64,000 bases of DNA from Bifidobacterium amazonense (GCF_018555435.2 NZ_JAFEJT020000004.1:1-64000); one strand, 5' to 3'; positions 31,722 to 41,139 are shown, counted from the first letter of the stretch. The notes: a model not told the origin generated them from the letters alone. Program-made: numbers and translations.

Positions 31722-32111
31722 ATGACGTATCTGACCAATCTCGCATTGCAGCCGAAATCATTCAGCGGGTTCAACAGCGACGGCAAGACCATGCCGATCC
31801 GCCCCGTCACCGCAGGCACCGTATTGGTCGTACGCATCAGCGTATGGAAAACATGGACCGACGAAACCTCGAAGGGATTCACGATCACCTGCGGCGGGAC
31901 GACACTCACCATCCCCGGCACCCCCAACGCGAACACCTGGACGATCACTCCCACACAGGACGCGACCGAGATCACCTTCACCGCCCTCAACGACGGCAAG
32001 GCCTGGCGAGCGGACAACGTGGGCGTGTTCACCACCGACGACTGGACCAAACTCCAAACCCTCGGACTCCCCAAAAACTGCTTCAACGGGGACACCATGC
32101 CACTCAACTGA
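31722..32111 (+). CDS. Receptor-binding-like protein 5 (last of array)
   Basis: A 129-residue protein from ATG 31722, with the best ribosome site of the array (GGGAGG). It opens M-T-Y-L-T-N-L-A-L-Q-P and ends L-Q-T-L-G-L-P-K-N-C-F-N-G-D-T-M-P-L-N, then TGA. It is the shortest member. Its ATGA start is also the end point of the alternate frame that runs through gene 4. Confidence 0.62.
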   Translation: MTYLTNLALQPKSFSGFNSDGKTMPIRPVTAGTVLVVRISVWKTWTDETSKGFTITCGGTTLTIPGTPNANTWTITPTQDATEITFTALNDGKAWRADNVGVFTTDDWTKLQTLGLPKNCFNGDTMPLN

Positions 32112-32130
32112 AAGGAAAGAAGGCCATGCC

Positions 32131-32565
32131 TTGACCGACGTCATGCCCGTATGGGCCACCGTACTCGTCTCCCTCCTATCCGGAGGCGCAGGCGTCACCT
32201 TCGTCACCTGGCTACTCAACAGGATCGACCGGCGGGAGCACACGCTCACCCGAGAAGACCTCGACGCCGCGCTCGCGGATAGTCCCACCATGCGCGACAT
32301 CGAGGCCAAACTCGACCGCGACTATCAGCGCCTCGAACAATCAGAACGCGACCGGCGGGCGATCCGTCTCGACGTGCTCCGTCTCGAACTGTTCGCGCAC
32401 ACCACCAGCCGCACCCAGCACGAGCGCCAGCTCGAAGCCGGACAGGAATATCTCTCCCTCGGCGGCAACGGCCTCGGCCACGCCCGTCATGAATGGCTCA
32501 CCCACGACTACGAGCAACGCTGCAAAACCTGCGACTGGGACTACACCAAAACACACCACGAATGA
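32131..32565 (+). CDS. Membrane-anchored coiled-coil protein in the lysis block
   Basis: A 144-residue protein; TTG 32131 is favoured by the GAAAGAAGG site, with ATG 32143 as alternative. One hydrophobic segment (W-A-T-V-L-V-S-L-L-S-G-G-A-G-V-T-F-V-T-W, about 8-27) is followed by a charged coiled coil and a cysteine pair near the end (C-K-T-C). Position directly before the holin suggests a lysis accessory or antiholin; the family is not recognised. Confidence 0.6.
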   Translation: MTDVMPVWATVLVSLLSGGAGVTFVTWLLNRIDRREHTLTREDLDAALADSPTMRDIEAKLDRDYQRLEQSERDRRAIRLDVLRLELFAHTTSRTQHERQLEAGQEYLSLGGNGLGHARHEWLTHDYEQRCKTCDWDYTKTHHE

Positions 32566-32577
32566 AAGGACCCCATC

Positions 32578-33018
32578 ATGGCAGACCACGCCACCACAAC
32601 CATCCCCGGCCTGACACAGGCCCGCATCCAGGCCATCGCCGCCCTGGCCGTCAACCTCATCTCCACCATCAGCGCCGGCCTCGCGCTCGCCGGTCTCAAC
32701 CCATTGCCGTTCACGTCGGATCAGGTGTCCGCGGCTGTGTTGGGCGTGATCGCCGTGATCTCGGCCGTGTACAACTGGTGGACTCATAACGTGGTCACCG
32801 ACGCCGCGTACGAGGGCGCACAGGTGACTAATGCGATCAAGCTCGCGAAGCGGTCCGGCAACACGGCCGACCAGCCAGAGGTCAGCGAGGCCGTCGCGAC
32901 CGACGCCACGGATTCCGATGATGCCAATGGTTATGTCGTGCCGGCGTATGACGGATTCGGCATTCCAGCCACCGCGGAGGACGCCGCCGCACTGTCGGCC
33001 GACTATCCCGAGGAGTGA
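32578..33018 (+). CDS. Holin (phi-LC3 type)
   Basis: A 146-residue protein led by GAAAGGACC. Residues 12-75 match the phi-LC3/phage_holin_1 pattern: a helix A-R-I-Q-A-I-A-A-L-A-V-N-L-I-S-T-I, a second hydrophobic helix (A-A-V-L-G-V-I-A-V-I-S-A-V-Y-N-W-W) and the N-W-W-T-H-N turn. An acidic C-terminal tail follows. It makes membrane holes timed for lysis. GTGA overlap couples it to the endolysin. Confidence 0.85.
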   Translation: MADHATTTIPGLTQARIQAIAALAVNLISTISAGLALAGLNPLPFTSDQVSAAVLGVIAVISAVYNWWTHNVVTDAAYEGAQVTNAIKLAKRSGNTADQPEVSEAVATDATDSDDANGYVVPAYDGFGIPATAEDAAALSADYPEE

Positions 33019-33842
33019 GCATGACCACGATCCGGGAGGACATCGTCAATCAGGGGCATGGGTACCTTTCCCCTGTGTACTTCGCGGTCCACTCGACGGC
33101 GAATCCGGGAGCCACGGCCCGTAACCACCGGGATCTATGGAGCCGTAACTATGATTACGCGGTCCACCTGGTGTCCGATTGGACCGACGCGTACCATTGC
33201 GTGCCCTACAACCGTCTGTGCTGGCAGGTCGGCAACGGCAACGCGACCTGCGAGGGGCTGGAGATCTGCGAAGCCACCAACGCTGCGGACTTCGCCAAGG
33301 GCATTCAGATCGCGGCCGAAGTGGTTGCGCAGCGTCTCAAGGCCCATGGTTGGAGCGTGGACCGCATGCACCCGCACCAGTGGTTCTCCCGAACCTATGG
33401 TGGGTCGGACCATACGGACCCCATGCCGTATTTCACTCGCTACGGATACTCATGGGACAAATTCGTTAACCTCGTCAAGCAGAAACTGAATGGAGATGAC
33501 ATGGCAATCAGCAAGGATGATCTGTACAACATCGCGATGAGCGTGTGGACGTTCGCACCCAAGGGCTCGTCGAACAAACAGCCGTACGGCAATCCGTACG
33601 AGACTCTGAAACGCGTCACGAGAGGCGGAGGTCACGCGTACGCGACCAAGAACAGCAAGACAGGAAAGACCGGCGGGATCTGGTGGCTCACGCCCACCCT
33701 CGAACGCCACGGGTTCGGCACTTGGGCCGAATGGGAGGCATTCTGCAAGGCCAACGACATGGCCACCAGCAACTACACCATCCTCACCGAGACTGAGAGC
33801 AACAACCTCGTCCAGTTCCTCAGCCGAGCGGCAAAAGAATAG
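33015..33842 (+). CDS. Endolysin, N-acetylmuramoyl-L-alanine amidase
   Basis: A 275-residue protein; GTG 33015 overlaps the holin stop, ATG 33021 is the alternative. The Amidase_2 domain (about 1-155) has V-H-S-T-A-N-P (first zinc His), the L-E-I-C-E-A sheet, and R-M-H-P-H-Q-W-F and D-H-T-D-P near the other ligands. It cleaves the bond between muramic acid and the stem peptide. The C-terminal 110 residues (M-A-I-S-K-D-D-L-Y-N-I onward) are likely a wall-binding part typical of bifidobacterial prophages. Confidence 0.9.
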   Translation: MSMTTIREDIVNQGHGYLSPVYFAVHSTANPGATARNHRDLWSRNYDYAVHLVSDWTDAYHCVPYNRLCWQVGNGNATCEGLEICEATNAADFAKGIQIAAEVVAQRLKAHGWSVDRMHPHQWFSRTYGGSDHTDPMPYFTRYGYSWDKFVNLVKQKLNGDDMAISKDDLYNIAMSVWTFAPKGSSNKQPYGNPYETLKRVTRGGGHAYATKNSKTGKTGGIWWLTPTLERHGFGTWAEWEAFCKANDMATSNYTILTETESNNLVQFLSRAAKE

Positions 33843-33854
33843 CCAATACACCAC

Positions 33855-33893
33855 ACCGCCCCGCACTCTCCGCAATGGAGGGCGCGGGGCGGT
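33855..33893. terminator. Bidirectional terminator hairpin after the lysis genes
   Basis: ACCGCCCCGC (33855-33864) pairs perfectly with GCGGGGCGGT (33884-33893). It lies between the convergent endolysin and the minus-strand HTH gene. Only weak T-runs follow on either side, so efficiency is uncertain. Confidence 0.7.
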
Positions 33894-33929
33894 ATTTGCG
33901 TTTCGGACAGTTTGTCGCGGATCCCGCCC

Positions 33930-34265
33930 TTACTGATCGGCGTCCGCGTAGTAGAGGATCCTGCCGTCGGTCTGTTCGCTGATACGTTGGGCGATGATCC
34001 GATGCCAGGCTGCGGGCTTGTCGTCCGGTGATTCCGCGTCCACTCGTGGCACCGGTATCGCGTCCGCCCGTTCATCGACACCTTCCCCCACCAGCCGGTC
34101 GAACAAATTCCTGAGCCCGGTGAGGTCGGCGGCGAGATCGTCCGGCACCCGCCTGTCCCGCTCCCAACGTTTGACGCTGTACTCGGCCACGCCCCACCGG
34201 CCGGCGAGCCATTTCGTGGTCAATCCCATGCTCTCGCGCAGGCATTTGCATTCCGCTGGACTCAT
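33930..34265 (-). CDS. HTH protein at the prophage edge, with autoregulatory look
   Basis: A 111-residue protein on the minus strand. Residues 1-45 (E-C-K-C-L-R-E-S-M-G-L-T-T-K-W-L-A-G-R-W-G-V-A then Y-S-V-K-R-W-E-R-D-R-R-V-P) are an XRE-type HTH like DUF1870/YdiL. The C-terminal part is acidic. TATGAT on the minus strand (34279-34274) places the RNA start at about the ATG at 34265, so the message is probably leaderless; an ATG at 34271 is in frame. Expressed from the prophage end opposite to the lytic genes, it may be a lysogeny-expressed moron or Aca-like regulator. Confidence 0.65.
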   Translation of the reverse strand: MSPAECKCLRESMGLTTKWLAGRWGVAEYSVKRWERDRRVPDDLAADLTGLRNLFDRLVGEGVDERADAIPVPRVDAESPDDKPAAWHRIIAQRISEQTDGRILYYADADQ

Positions 34266-34273
34266 GTTCATGA

Positions 34274-34304
34274 ATCATAGCACAAACGGTTATAAATAGT
34301 AACC
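34274..34304 (-). promoter_or_regulatory. Promoter and operator of the prophage-edge HTH gene
   Basis: A TATGAT -10 hexamer (34279-34274, minus strand) sits next to the inverted repeat GGTTA-N7-TAACC (34288-34292 and 34300-34304), which would overlap the -35 region. Such an arrangement fits autorepression by the downstream HTH protein. Seen directly; function inferred. Confidence 0.55.
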
Positions 34305-34344
34305 GACACGTCGCGGTGAATCTTGGACAACAAATCCCACCCCG

Positions 34345-34366
34345 TGCCCACATTTTGCCCACATTT
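34345..34366. repeat. Tandem 11-bp repeat near the attachment site
   Basis: TGCCCACATTT occurs twice back to back (34345-34355 and 34356-34366) in an A/T-rich stretch about 105 bp from the tRNA-Pro gene. Tyrosine integrases use such arm-type sites near att cores. This is an inference from position and repetition. Confidence 0.45.
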
Positions 34367-34408
34367 TTCGTAAAACACGGCTAAAAAACATTAAAAACAG
34401 TTAATAGC

Positions 34409-34447
34409 AAAAAGCCGCTCTGCCCTACTCCCGTAAGGCAAAGCGGC
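34409..34447 (-). terminator. Terminator of tRNA-Pro
   Basis: On the minus strand the hairpin with GCCGCTTTGCC and GGGCAGAGCGGC arms (34447-34414) is followed by TTTTTG (34413-34408). It lies just downstream of the tRNA-Pro 3' end, so it terminates that transcript and shields the prophage. Confidence 0.85.
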
Positions 34448-34470
34448 CTATTCCCAACCCTCTCAAAGAG

Positions 34471-34755
<285 letters not shown>

Positions 34756-35015
34756 TGTTGCATCGCGCAACAGTGGAATAAGTTACCAGACGAATCGGAA
34801 AACGCAAATCGGCGTGTTCCCGCCGGCGTGTTCCCGCCGATCGCACGATATCCCGGCGGAGAGGACATCCACACACCGTCCTCACGTACCAAGTACGACC
34901 CGTGATACGCCGAGCGGCCCGTATGGCAACGCATAGCCATACGGGCCGCTCTCGTCACAGCGCCGGCTTCAGATGGCGACGGCCGAGCGGACCATCGCCG
35001 TAACCGTCGCCACCG
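34756..35015. other. Non-coding host gap with a 16-bp perfect stem-loop
   Basis: No ORF is convincing. A 14-bp tandem duplication lies at about 34811-34838 (CGGCGTGTTCCCGC twice). GAGCGGCCCGTATGGC (34912-34927) pairs perfectly with 34936-34951; it lies about 65 bp past the cmk-der stop and is its likely terminator, although no T-run follows. Minus-strand sequence just right of 34755 probably held the original promoter of the interrupted tRNA-Pro. Confidence 0.55.
34912..34951 (-). terminator. Strong hairpin downstream of cmk-der
   Basis: A 16-bp perfect GC-rich stem with an eight-base loop. It stands where transcription from the cmk-der operon should end. The missing T-run makes termination or RNA-3'-end protection equally possible. 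Confidence 0.6.
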
Positions 35016-37151
35016 CTACTTGCGCTTCTTCTTTTCGCGGATGTTCACCGAGATCTGAATCGGCGAACCTTCGAAGCCGAACTCCTCGCGCAGCGAGCGC
35101 TCCAGATAGCGGCGATAGCCGTGCTCAAGGAAGCCGGTGGCGAAGATCACGAAGCGCGGCGGGCGCGTCGAGGCCTGCGTGGCGAACAGGATGCGGGGCT
35201 GCTTGCCGCCGCGCAGCGGGTGCGGGTGCGCGGCCTGGATCTGGCCGAGGAACGCGTTGAGCTTGCCGGTGGGGATGCGCTTGTCCCACGAGTCGAGCGC
35301 CTCGCGCATGGCTCGCGCCAGACGGTTCGTATGCCAGCCGGTCTTGGCCGACAGGTTCACTCGCGAGGCCCATGTCACGCGTTCGAACTCGGTCTTCCAC
35401 AGACGTTCCATGCGCTGGCGGCCGAACTCGTCCATGAGATCCCACTTGTTGAACACAAGCACGATCGCACGGCCCGCGTCCACGGCGGAGCTCATGACCT
35501 TGAGATCCTGGTCGGAGATCGGCTGGGAGGCGTCGAACAGCACGAGCGCCAGTTCGGAGCGTTCGATCGCGGCCTGCGTGCGCAGCGACGAATAGTATTC
35601 CGCGCCGGACAGCTTGTGCAGGCGGCGCTTGATGCCGGCCGTGTCGATGAACAGCCAGTCCTCGCCGTCGACGCGGACGATCTCGTCGACCGGATCGCGC
35701 GTGGTGCCGGCCAGATCGTTGACGACCGTACGCTCCTCATGCGCCAGCTGGTTGAGCAGAGACGACTTGCCGACGTTCGGCCGTCCGACGAGCGCGACGC
35801 GGCGCAGGTTGGTCGGGGTGAGGAAGCCGGAGGTCTTCTCCGCCTTCTTCAGCGAGTCGATGGCCTCGTCGAGCAGGTCACCCACTCCCCTGCCGTGCAT
35901 GGCGGAGATCGAATGCGGCTCGCCTAGGCCGAGCTTCCAGAATTCGGCGGCCATGTATTCGCTGGCCGCGTCGTCGATCTTGTTGACGGCGAGCGTGACC
36001 GGCTTGCCGGATGCGCGAAGCAGCTTGACGATACGCTCGTCGGTGTCGGTCAGGCCGACCGAACCGTCGACGACGAAGACGACCGCGTCGGACAGCTGCA
36101 TCGCGATCTGCGCCTGGGAGGCGATCGCCGAGTCGATGCCTTCGACGTCGGCCTCCCAGCCGCCGGTGTCGACGAGTTTGAAGTCGGTGCCGGCCCATTC
36201 CGCGTCGTAGCTGACGCGGTCGCGTGTCACACCCGGCGTGTCCTCGACGACGGCGGCGCGCCGGCCGAGGATGCGGTTGACGAGCGTGGACTTGCCGACG
36301 TTCGGTCGTCCGATCACGGCGAGCACGCCGACCTGCTTGGGACCATCGCCCCGGTCGGAGGCGGACAGTCCGCGGCTGGCGACGAGCGCCTCGTCGGCCT
36401 CGTCCAGATCGTAGTCGTCGAGGTTGGCGACATACTGCTCGTACTCCTGCTCCTCGATCGCATCCTCGACCATGCCGATGAGCGCGTCGAGCGTCTGTTC
36501 GAAATCGAGGTCCGAATTGTCGAGCGTGGTGACGCCGTCGGCGGCGGTCATGAAGCTCGTCACCTTCGAATCGGCCTTGTCGCGGGCGGCGACGTCGTCG
36601 GAGCCGACCGAGCCGGCGGCGACGGCCTGTCCGGAACGACGGGCCTGACGCACCTCCTCGCGGGCGGTGAGCAGCACACGCACTTCGGCGTCGGGGGCCA
36701 CGACCGTGGTGATGTCCCGGCCCTCGGCCACGATGCCGCGTCCCTCGGAGAACGAGTCGACCGCGGATTCGCGCATGATGAGGGCCCGCTGAGCGGCGAC
36801 GAGCACGTGCCGCACGGGCACGATGCCGGACACCTTCGAGACATGGGACGAGACCTCGGACGAACGGATCGCGTCGCTGATGTCCTCGCCGTCGGCGAAC
36901 ACGCGCGCGTCGTCCGGATCGACGGAGATGTCGAAGTGATCGTCGGTGAAGAATTCGCCCACGGTTTCGGTGACGAGCTGCTCGTCGACCGGTGCGGCGT
37001 CGAGATCGATGCCGCGGTGCAGGCACCACCATGCGCACGCACGGTACATGGCGCCCGTGTCAAGGTAGGCGAATCCGAAGTATTTGGCCAGCGCCTTGGA
37101 CGTGGAGGACTTGCCCACGCCGGCGGGGCCGTCGATGGCGACGCGGATCAC
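35016..37151 (-). CDS. der: Bifunctional cytidylate kinase/GTPase Der
   Basis: A 711-residue fusion from GTG 37151 (GTGA overlap with the upstream gene). Residues 1-230 are cytidylate kinase: [10 protein letters not shown]-loop (8-16) and E-G-R-D-I-T-T (143-149), phosphorylating CMP/dCMP. After an acidic linker, residues 275-711 are Der with two G-domains, G-R-P-N-V-G-K-S at 281-288 and 456-463, D-T-x-G and N-K-x-D motifs, and a KH-like end (basic K-K-K-R-K tail). Der matures the 50S subunit. The fusion is typical of bifidobacteria and their relatives. Confidence 0.95.
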   Translation of the reverse strand: MIRVAIDGPAGVGKSSTSKALAKYFGFAYLDTGAMYRACAWWCLHRGIDLDAAPVDEQLVTETVGEFFTDDHFDISVDPDDARVFADGEDISDAIRSSEVSSHVSKVSGIVPVRHVLVAAQRALIMRESAVDSFSEGRGIVAEGRDITTVVAPDAEVRVLLTAREEVRQARRSGQAVAAGSVGSDDVAARDKADSKVTSFMTAADGVTTLDNSDLDFEQTLDALIGMVEDAIEEQEYEQYVANLDDYDLDEADEALVASRGLSASDRGDGPKQVGVLAVIGRPNVGKSTLVNRILGRRAAVVEDTPGVTRDRVSYDAEWAGTDFKLVDTGGWEADVEGIDSAIASQAQIAMQLSDAVVFVVDGSVGLTDTDERIVKLLRASGKPVTLAVNKIDDAASEYMAAEFWKLGLGEPHSISAMHGRGVGDLLDEAIDSLKKAEKTSGFLTPTNLRRVALVGRPNVGKSSLLNQLAHEERTVVNDLAGTTRDPVDEIVRVDGEDWLFIDTAGIKRRLHKLSGAEYYSSLRTQAAIERSELALVLFDASQPISDQDLKVMSSAVDAGRAIVLVFNKWDLMDEFGRQRMERLWKTEFERVTWASRVNLSAKTGWHTNRLARAMREALDSWDKRIPTGKLNAFLGQIQAAHPHPLRGGKQPRILFATQASTRPPRFVIFATGFLEHGYRRYLERSLREEFGFEGSPIQISVNIREKKKRK

Positions 37152-37924
37152 AGGCCCACCGCCTTCGACAGGGAACGGACCTCGGTCTGCGAGAGCACGC
37201 GGTAGGAACCGGGCTTGATCTCGCCGAGCTTGATCGGGCCGATCTGCGTGCGTACGAGGCGCTTGACCGGGAAGCCGATCGAGCCGAAGATGCGGCGCAC
37301 GATGCGGTTCTTGCCGGAGTGCAGCACGACCTTGACGATCGTGGTGTCGCGGTTCGAATCGATGATCGCGCAGTGGTCGAGCTTGATCCAGCCGTCGTCG
37401 AGCTGCACGCCGGTGGTGACGAGGCGGCGGCACACGGTGCCGCTGATCTTGCCTTCGATCGTGGCGATGTAGGTCTTTTCGACCTCGTACTTGGGGTGCA
37501 TGACGTGCTGGCTGAGCTCGCCGTCGTTCGTCATGAGGATGAGGCCTTCCGAATCGTAGTCCAGTCGGCCCATGTGGAAGATACGCTCGTATTTGTCGCC
37601 CACGATGTCACGCAGCGTGTAGCGGCCCTTCGGGTCCTCCATCGCGCTCAGAACGCGCTTGGGCTTGTTGAGCGCCAACGTGACGTGGTTCGGGTTGATG
37701 CGCACGCGCGAACCGTCGACGCGCACCTGCTGGTGCTCGAGATCGACGCGGGTGCCGAGCTCGGTGACCAGTTCACCGTCGACCTCGACACGGCCGTCGG
37801 TGATCATTTCCTCGCATTTGCGGCGGGAGCCGAATCCGGCCTGGGCAAGGATCTTCTGCAGGCGGACGGCGTTGCGATCATCATGGATATGCGCCTTCTC
37901 GGCGCGGGAATATGCGTTTGGCAT
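37148..37924 (-). CDS. rluB: rRNA pseudouridine synthase (RluB family)
   Basis: A 258-residue protein with an S4 RNA-binding domain (about 20-65: [17 protein letters not shown]) and an RsuA/RluB catalytic domain with the [10 protein letters not shown] motif (catalytic Asp at about 120). Then come K-T-Y and R-R-I-F. It isomerises a uridine in 23S rRNA. It overlaps der by four bases and probably forms one operon with it. Confidence 0.9.
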   Translation of the reverse strand: MPNAYSRAEKAHIHDDRNAVRLQKILAQAGFGSRRKCEEMITDGRVEVDGELVTELGTRVDLEHQQVRVDGSRVRINPNHVTLALNKPKRVLSAMEDPKGRYTLRDIVGDKYERIFHMGRLDYDSEGLILMTNDGELSQHVMHPKYEVEKTYIATIEGKISGTVCRRLVTTGVQLDDGWIKLDHCAIIDSNRDTTIVKVVLHSGKNRIVRRIFGSIGFPVKRLVRTQIGPIKLGEIKPGSYRVLSQTEVRSLSKAVGL

Positions 37925-38206
37925 CGTTCTCCCAACGTGGCCTTGCGTACGTGGTATGTACGCCCGTTACTGATTATTCCTAAATGCAACATCATGCGAA
38001 CATCGGCTTGCATGATGGACATGGTTATGATAACGGCTCCCCTAGTCCGTCCGCGAGTCGCTCGCCTCATGTCGTGTCGCGTGCCGCATTGCACGGAGGA
38101 CCCTTCCGGACCGGGCCATCGCCGGGGCGGGCGCAGCGGTAGCTGGTACTATGACAGTCGTCCGGCGGGCGCATCCCGCGACGACGATATCTAAAGAGGA
38201 TTGATT

Positions 38207-39229
38207 ATGACAGCTTTCGAAGCACAAGACGTTTACGGGGAGCCCTCCGCGCGGGACGCGGCGTCCCAGCCTGTGACGACCGACGAGACGACGGTCGAGT
38301 CCGGCCGTCCCGCGACTCCTCTGGCAGTCCGTGCGCTGGCCGAACTGGCCGGCTCGTTCCTGGTCTGCTTCGCGCTCTATGCGATCGGCTCGTTCGGCAC
38401 ATCCATCTACGGCGCGAACATGGCGTTCATCGCCGTGGGTACGGCGCTGGCGTACGCCGGGGTGACCATGCTGCTGTCCGGCGTGTCCGACGCGCAGCTG
38501 AATCCCGCGGTGACGCTCGCCTCGGTGCTGGTGTCCAGGACTCCGGCGATCGACGGCGTCGCGTATGTCGTCGCGCAGGTCGTCGGCGCGATCGGCGCCG
38601 GCGCCGTGCTGCGGTTCATGCTGCCCACGTCCAGCTCGATCGCCGAGAAGGTGTGGCTCACCCCTGCCGTCAACGGTTATGCGGAGGGTTCCGTCTCCTA
38701 TTCGACGGTGAATTCCGTGGGCATCAGCTTCGGCATCACGATGGCCATCGTCGTCGAGGTGGTCGCCTCGCTGATCATCGTCGGCACCTCGCTGCGCCGG
38801 TTCGCAAGCTCCACGAGCGGCACGGCGGCGATGGGCGTCGCCTACGGCGTCGGCGCGGCGATCACCTATCCGATCACGGGCGCGGCGCTCAACCCGGCCC
38901 GTGCCACCGGCATCGCGCTGTTCGCGCAGGGTCAGGGGCTGACCGTCGAACCGCTCGGCCAGCTGTGGGTGTTCTGGGTGTGCCCGGTGCTGGCGGCCGC
39001 CGTGGTCTCGCTGGCGATGATCGTCGCCCAGATGGCGCAGTCGGCCAAGCATAAGCGGACGGCCGCGCCGGATGACGCGGCCGTCGCTGGAGATGCCGCC
39101 GAGACCGCCGGCGCGTCGCAGGATGGCGAGACCGGCTTCGAAGGTTCAGACGAGCATGTATATGGCGAGGTAGCTGGCCAGCAGGCCGACGCCCAGAGCG
39201 ATGCCGATGAAGGAGTCGAACGCCACTGA
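38207..39229 (+). CDS. Aquaporin-like MIP family channel
   Basis: A 340-residue protein; ATG 38207 follows AAAGAGGA. Six membrane helices and two half-helix motifs, Q-L-N-P-A-V-T-L and A-L-N-P-A-R-A-T, are the double-NPA signature of aquaporins/glycerol facilitators. The N-terminal 40 residues are soluble and acidic, and the C-terminal 60 residues are a long low-complexity tail. The last 84 bases overlap the minus-strand gene at 39146, and this tail codes with that gene's antisense bias. Water versus glycerol selectivity cannot be read with certainty. Confidence 0.85.
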   Translation: MTAFEAQDVYGEPSARDAASQPVTTDETTVESGRPATPLAVRALAELAGSFLVCFALYAIGSFGTSIYGANMAFIAVGTALAYAGVTMLLSGVSDAQLNPAVTLASVLVSRTPAIDGVAYVVAQVVGAIGAGAVLRFMLPTSSSIAEKVWLTPAVNGYAEGSVSYSTVNSVGISFGITMAIVVEVVASLIIVGTSLRRFASSTSGTAAMGVAYGVGAAITYPITGAALNPARATGIALFAQGQGLTVEPLGQLWVFWVCPVLAAAVVSLAMIVAQMAQSAKHKRTAAPDDAAVAGDAAETAGASQDGETGFEGSDEHVYGEVAGQQADAQSDADEGVERH

Positions 39230-39430
39230 GCGTACCTTCCATGGGCTGCGTTCGCGCAGAATGAGACGCAGCAGCCCGGTGACGATGGCCGCAACCGCGA
39301 TGATCACGGTTGCGGCCATCGTGTATCCGAGGGCGGCGACGGCCACGGCGACCACCACGACGGCGCCGACGAGCCATTCGAACCATGGCTTGCCTTCGTG
39401 CGCCTCGGAGACGAACGGATGGTCATGCAT
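39146..39430 (-). CDS. DUF3017-like small membrane protein
   Basis: A 94-residue protein from ATG 39430 (AGAAAGGCGG upstream). Three hydrophobic helices (about 20-38, 40-55, 74-94) dominate; a basic loop R-E-R-S-P-W-K-V-R-S separates the last two. DUF3017-type proteins lie beside purH in many actinobacteria, as here. The 3' end runs antisense into the aquaporin-like gene. Role unknown. Confidence 0.7.
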   Translation of the reverse strand: MHDHPFVSEAHEGKPWFEWLVGAVVVVAVAVAALGYTMAATVIIAVAAIVTGLLRLILRERSPWKVRSVAFDSFIGIALGVGLLASYLAIYMLV

Positions 39431-39507
39431 GATGCCGCCTTTCTCGGGGCCGGCCGGCGACCGAGGGAAGGGCTGCGGACGCCGGCCGGTGATGGATCTG
39501 GAGTGGA

Positions 39508-41139
39508 TCAGTGGAAGAAGTGGCGGGTGCCGGTCAGGTACATGGTCACGCCGGCCTGCTTGGCGGCCTCGATCACTTCCTCGTCGCGGATGGAGCCGCC
39601 GGGCTGCACGATCGCCTTCACGCCGGCCTTGATGAGGATCTCGGCGCCGTCGGCGAACGGGAAGAACGCGTCGGACGCGGCCACGGAGCCGGTGGCGCGA
39701 TCGGCGCCGTCGGCCAGCGTGTTGGCGCGCTCGACCGCGAGGTTGCACGAGTCGACGCGGTTGACCTGGCCCATGCCGATGCCGACCGTCGCCTGATCGT
39801 GCGCGAGCAGGATCGCGTTCGACTTGACGCAGCGGATCGCACGCCAGGCGAACAGCAGATCGTTGAGCGTGTCAGCGTCGGCCGGCTCGCCGGACACGAG
39901 CTTCCAGCCGTTCGGGTCGTCGCCGGGGGCGTCGATGAGATCGGTGGTCTGCACGAGCAGGCCGCCGTCGATCTGACGGATCTGCTCATGGCCCTTCGGC
40001 GGCTCGGCCACCTTGAGGATGCGCAGGTTCTTCTTCTTGGTCTGCAGCAGTTCGAGGGCCTCCGGATCGTAGGAGGGGGCCACGATGACCTCGGTGAAGA
40101 TCGGGCGCACGCTCTCCGCCATCTCGAGGGTGACGGTGGTGTTGCAGGCGATCACGCCGCCGTACGCGCTCATCGGATCGCAGGCGTGAGCCTTCTTGTG
40201 CGCCTCGGCGGCGGTGGCGCCGATCGCCAGGCCGCACGGGTTGTTGTGCTTGACGACGGCGACGGCGATCTGCGGGGCGAAGTCCCACACGGCGCGCCAT
40301 GCGGCGTCGGCGTCCACGTAGTTGTTGTAGCTCATCGGCTTGCCGCCGAGCTGTTCGGCGTGGGCGAAGCCGTCGCGGTGCAGCGGGTCGATGTACAGCG
40401 CGGCCTGCTGGTGCGGGTTTTCGCCGTAGCGCAGCACGTGTGCGCGATCCCACGTGCGGGTGAACGCCGCCGGGAACTTGGCGTCGTCGACGGGAGCGTT
40501 CTGGTCGTCATGCTCGGTTTCGTCGACGGTGTCCGGCTTCGGCCAATGCTTCGACGTCCATTCGTTGATCGTCGCATCGTATGCGGCGGTGTGAGCGAAC
40601 GCCTTGGCGGCAAGCCAACGGCGTTCCGCAAGGTCGAAGCCGCGGCCGTCGGCCACGCGCTCTGCGACCAGCGCATAGTCGGCCGGATCGGTGACGATCG
40701 CGACGGTGGCGCTGTTCTTGGCCGCGCCGCGGACCATGGACGGGCCGCCGATGTCGATCTTTTCGATCGTGGCCGCCTCGTCCGCGCCGGAGCGCACGGT
40801 GTCGGCGAACGGATAGAGGTTGACGACCACGAGGTCGAACGGCTTGATGCCGAGCTGCTCGAGCTGGGCGACGTGGTCGGGATTGGTCATATCGGCGAGG
40901 ATGCCGGCATGGATGTGCGGGTCCAGCGTCTTGACGCGGCCGTCAAGGCTTTCCGGGAAGCCGGTGACCTGGGAGACCTCGGTCACGTCCACGCCCAGTT
41001 CGGCGAGCTTCTTCGCCGTGGAGCCGGTGGAGACCACTTCGACGCCGGCCTTGATGAAGGCCTGGGCAAGGACTTCGATGCCTTCCTTATGGAAGACGGA
41101 TACCAGTGCCCGTCGTATTGGTCGGCTCGTGTTCGTCAT
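39508..41139 (-). CDS. purH: AICAR transformylase/IMP cyclohydrolase
   Basis: A 543-residue enzyme from ATG 41139 with AAGGAGG upstream. N-terminal MGS-like IMP cyclohydrolase ([12 protein letters not shown], then [18 protein letters not shown]). C-terminal transformylase with K-H-N-N-P-C-G catalytic Lys-His. It makes the last two steps of purine synthesis (AICAR to FAICAR to IMP). Its 5' end overlaps the membrane-protein gene upstream by 53 bases. Confidence 0.95.
   Translation of the reverse strand: MTNTSRPIRRALVSVFHKEGIEVLAQAFIKAGVEVVSTGSTAKKLAELGVDVTEVSQVTGFPESLDGRVKTLDPHIHAGILADMTNPDHVAQLEQLGIKPFDLVVVNLYPFADTVRSGADEAATIEKIDIGGPSMVRGAAKNSATVAIVTDPADYALVAERVADGRGFDLAERRWLAAKAFAHTAAYDATINEWTSKHWPKPDTVDETEHDDQNAPVDDAKFPAAFTRTWDRAHVLRYGENPHQQAALYIDPLHRDGFAHAEQLGGKPMSYNNYVDADAAWRAVWDFAPQIAVAVVKHNNPCGLAIGATAAEAHKKAHACDPMSAYGGVIACNTTVTLEMAESVRPIFTEVIVAPSYDPEALELLQTKKKNLRILKVAEPPKGHEQIRQIDGGLLVQTTDLIDAPGDDPNGWKLVSGEPADADTLNDLLFAWRAIRCVKSNAILLAHDQATVGIGMGQVNRVDSCNLAVERANTLADGADRATGSVAASDAFFPFADGAEILIKAGVKAIVQPGGSIRDEEVIEAAKQAGVTMYLTGTRHFFH

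Larger units (their letters stand above)
30118..31725 (+). repeat. Conserved start-junction repeats of the RBP array
   Basis: Each internal gene start is preceded by one version of the same 20-odd-base element: AATGGGGGCTGGCCGCATGA (30121-30140), AATGGGGGCTGGTCGCATGA (30584-30603), CTGGGGGTTGGTGGCATGA (31157-31175) and AATGGGAGGTGGCCGCATGA (31706-31725). It holds ribosome site and start codon and lies where modules join, so it could serve recombination between cassettes as well as translation. Confidence 0.6.

Noticed and set aside
1-34470. Integrase or inversion recombinase for the RBP array
   Set aside because: No tyrosine or serine recombinase was recognised among the phage genes in this window, so a Rin-type shufflon is not supported here.
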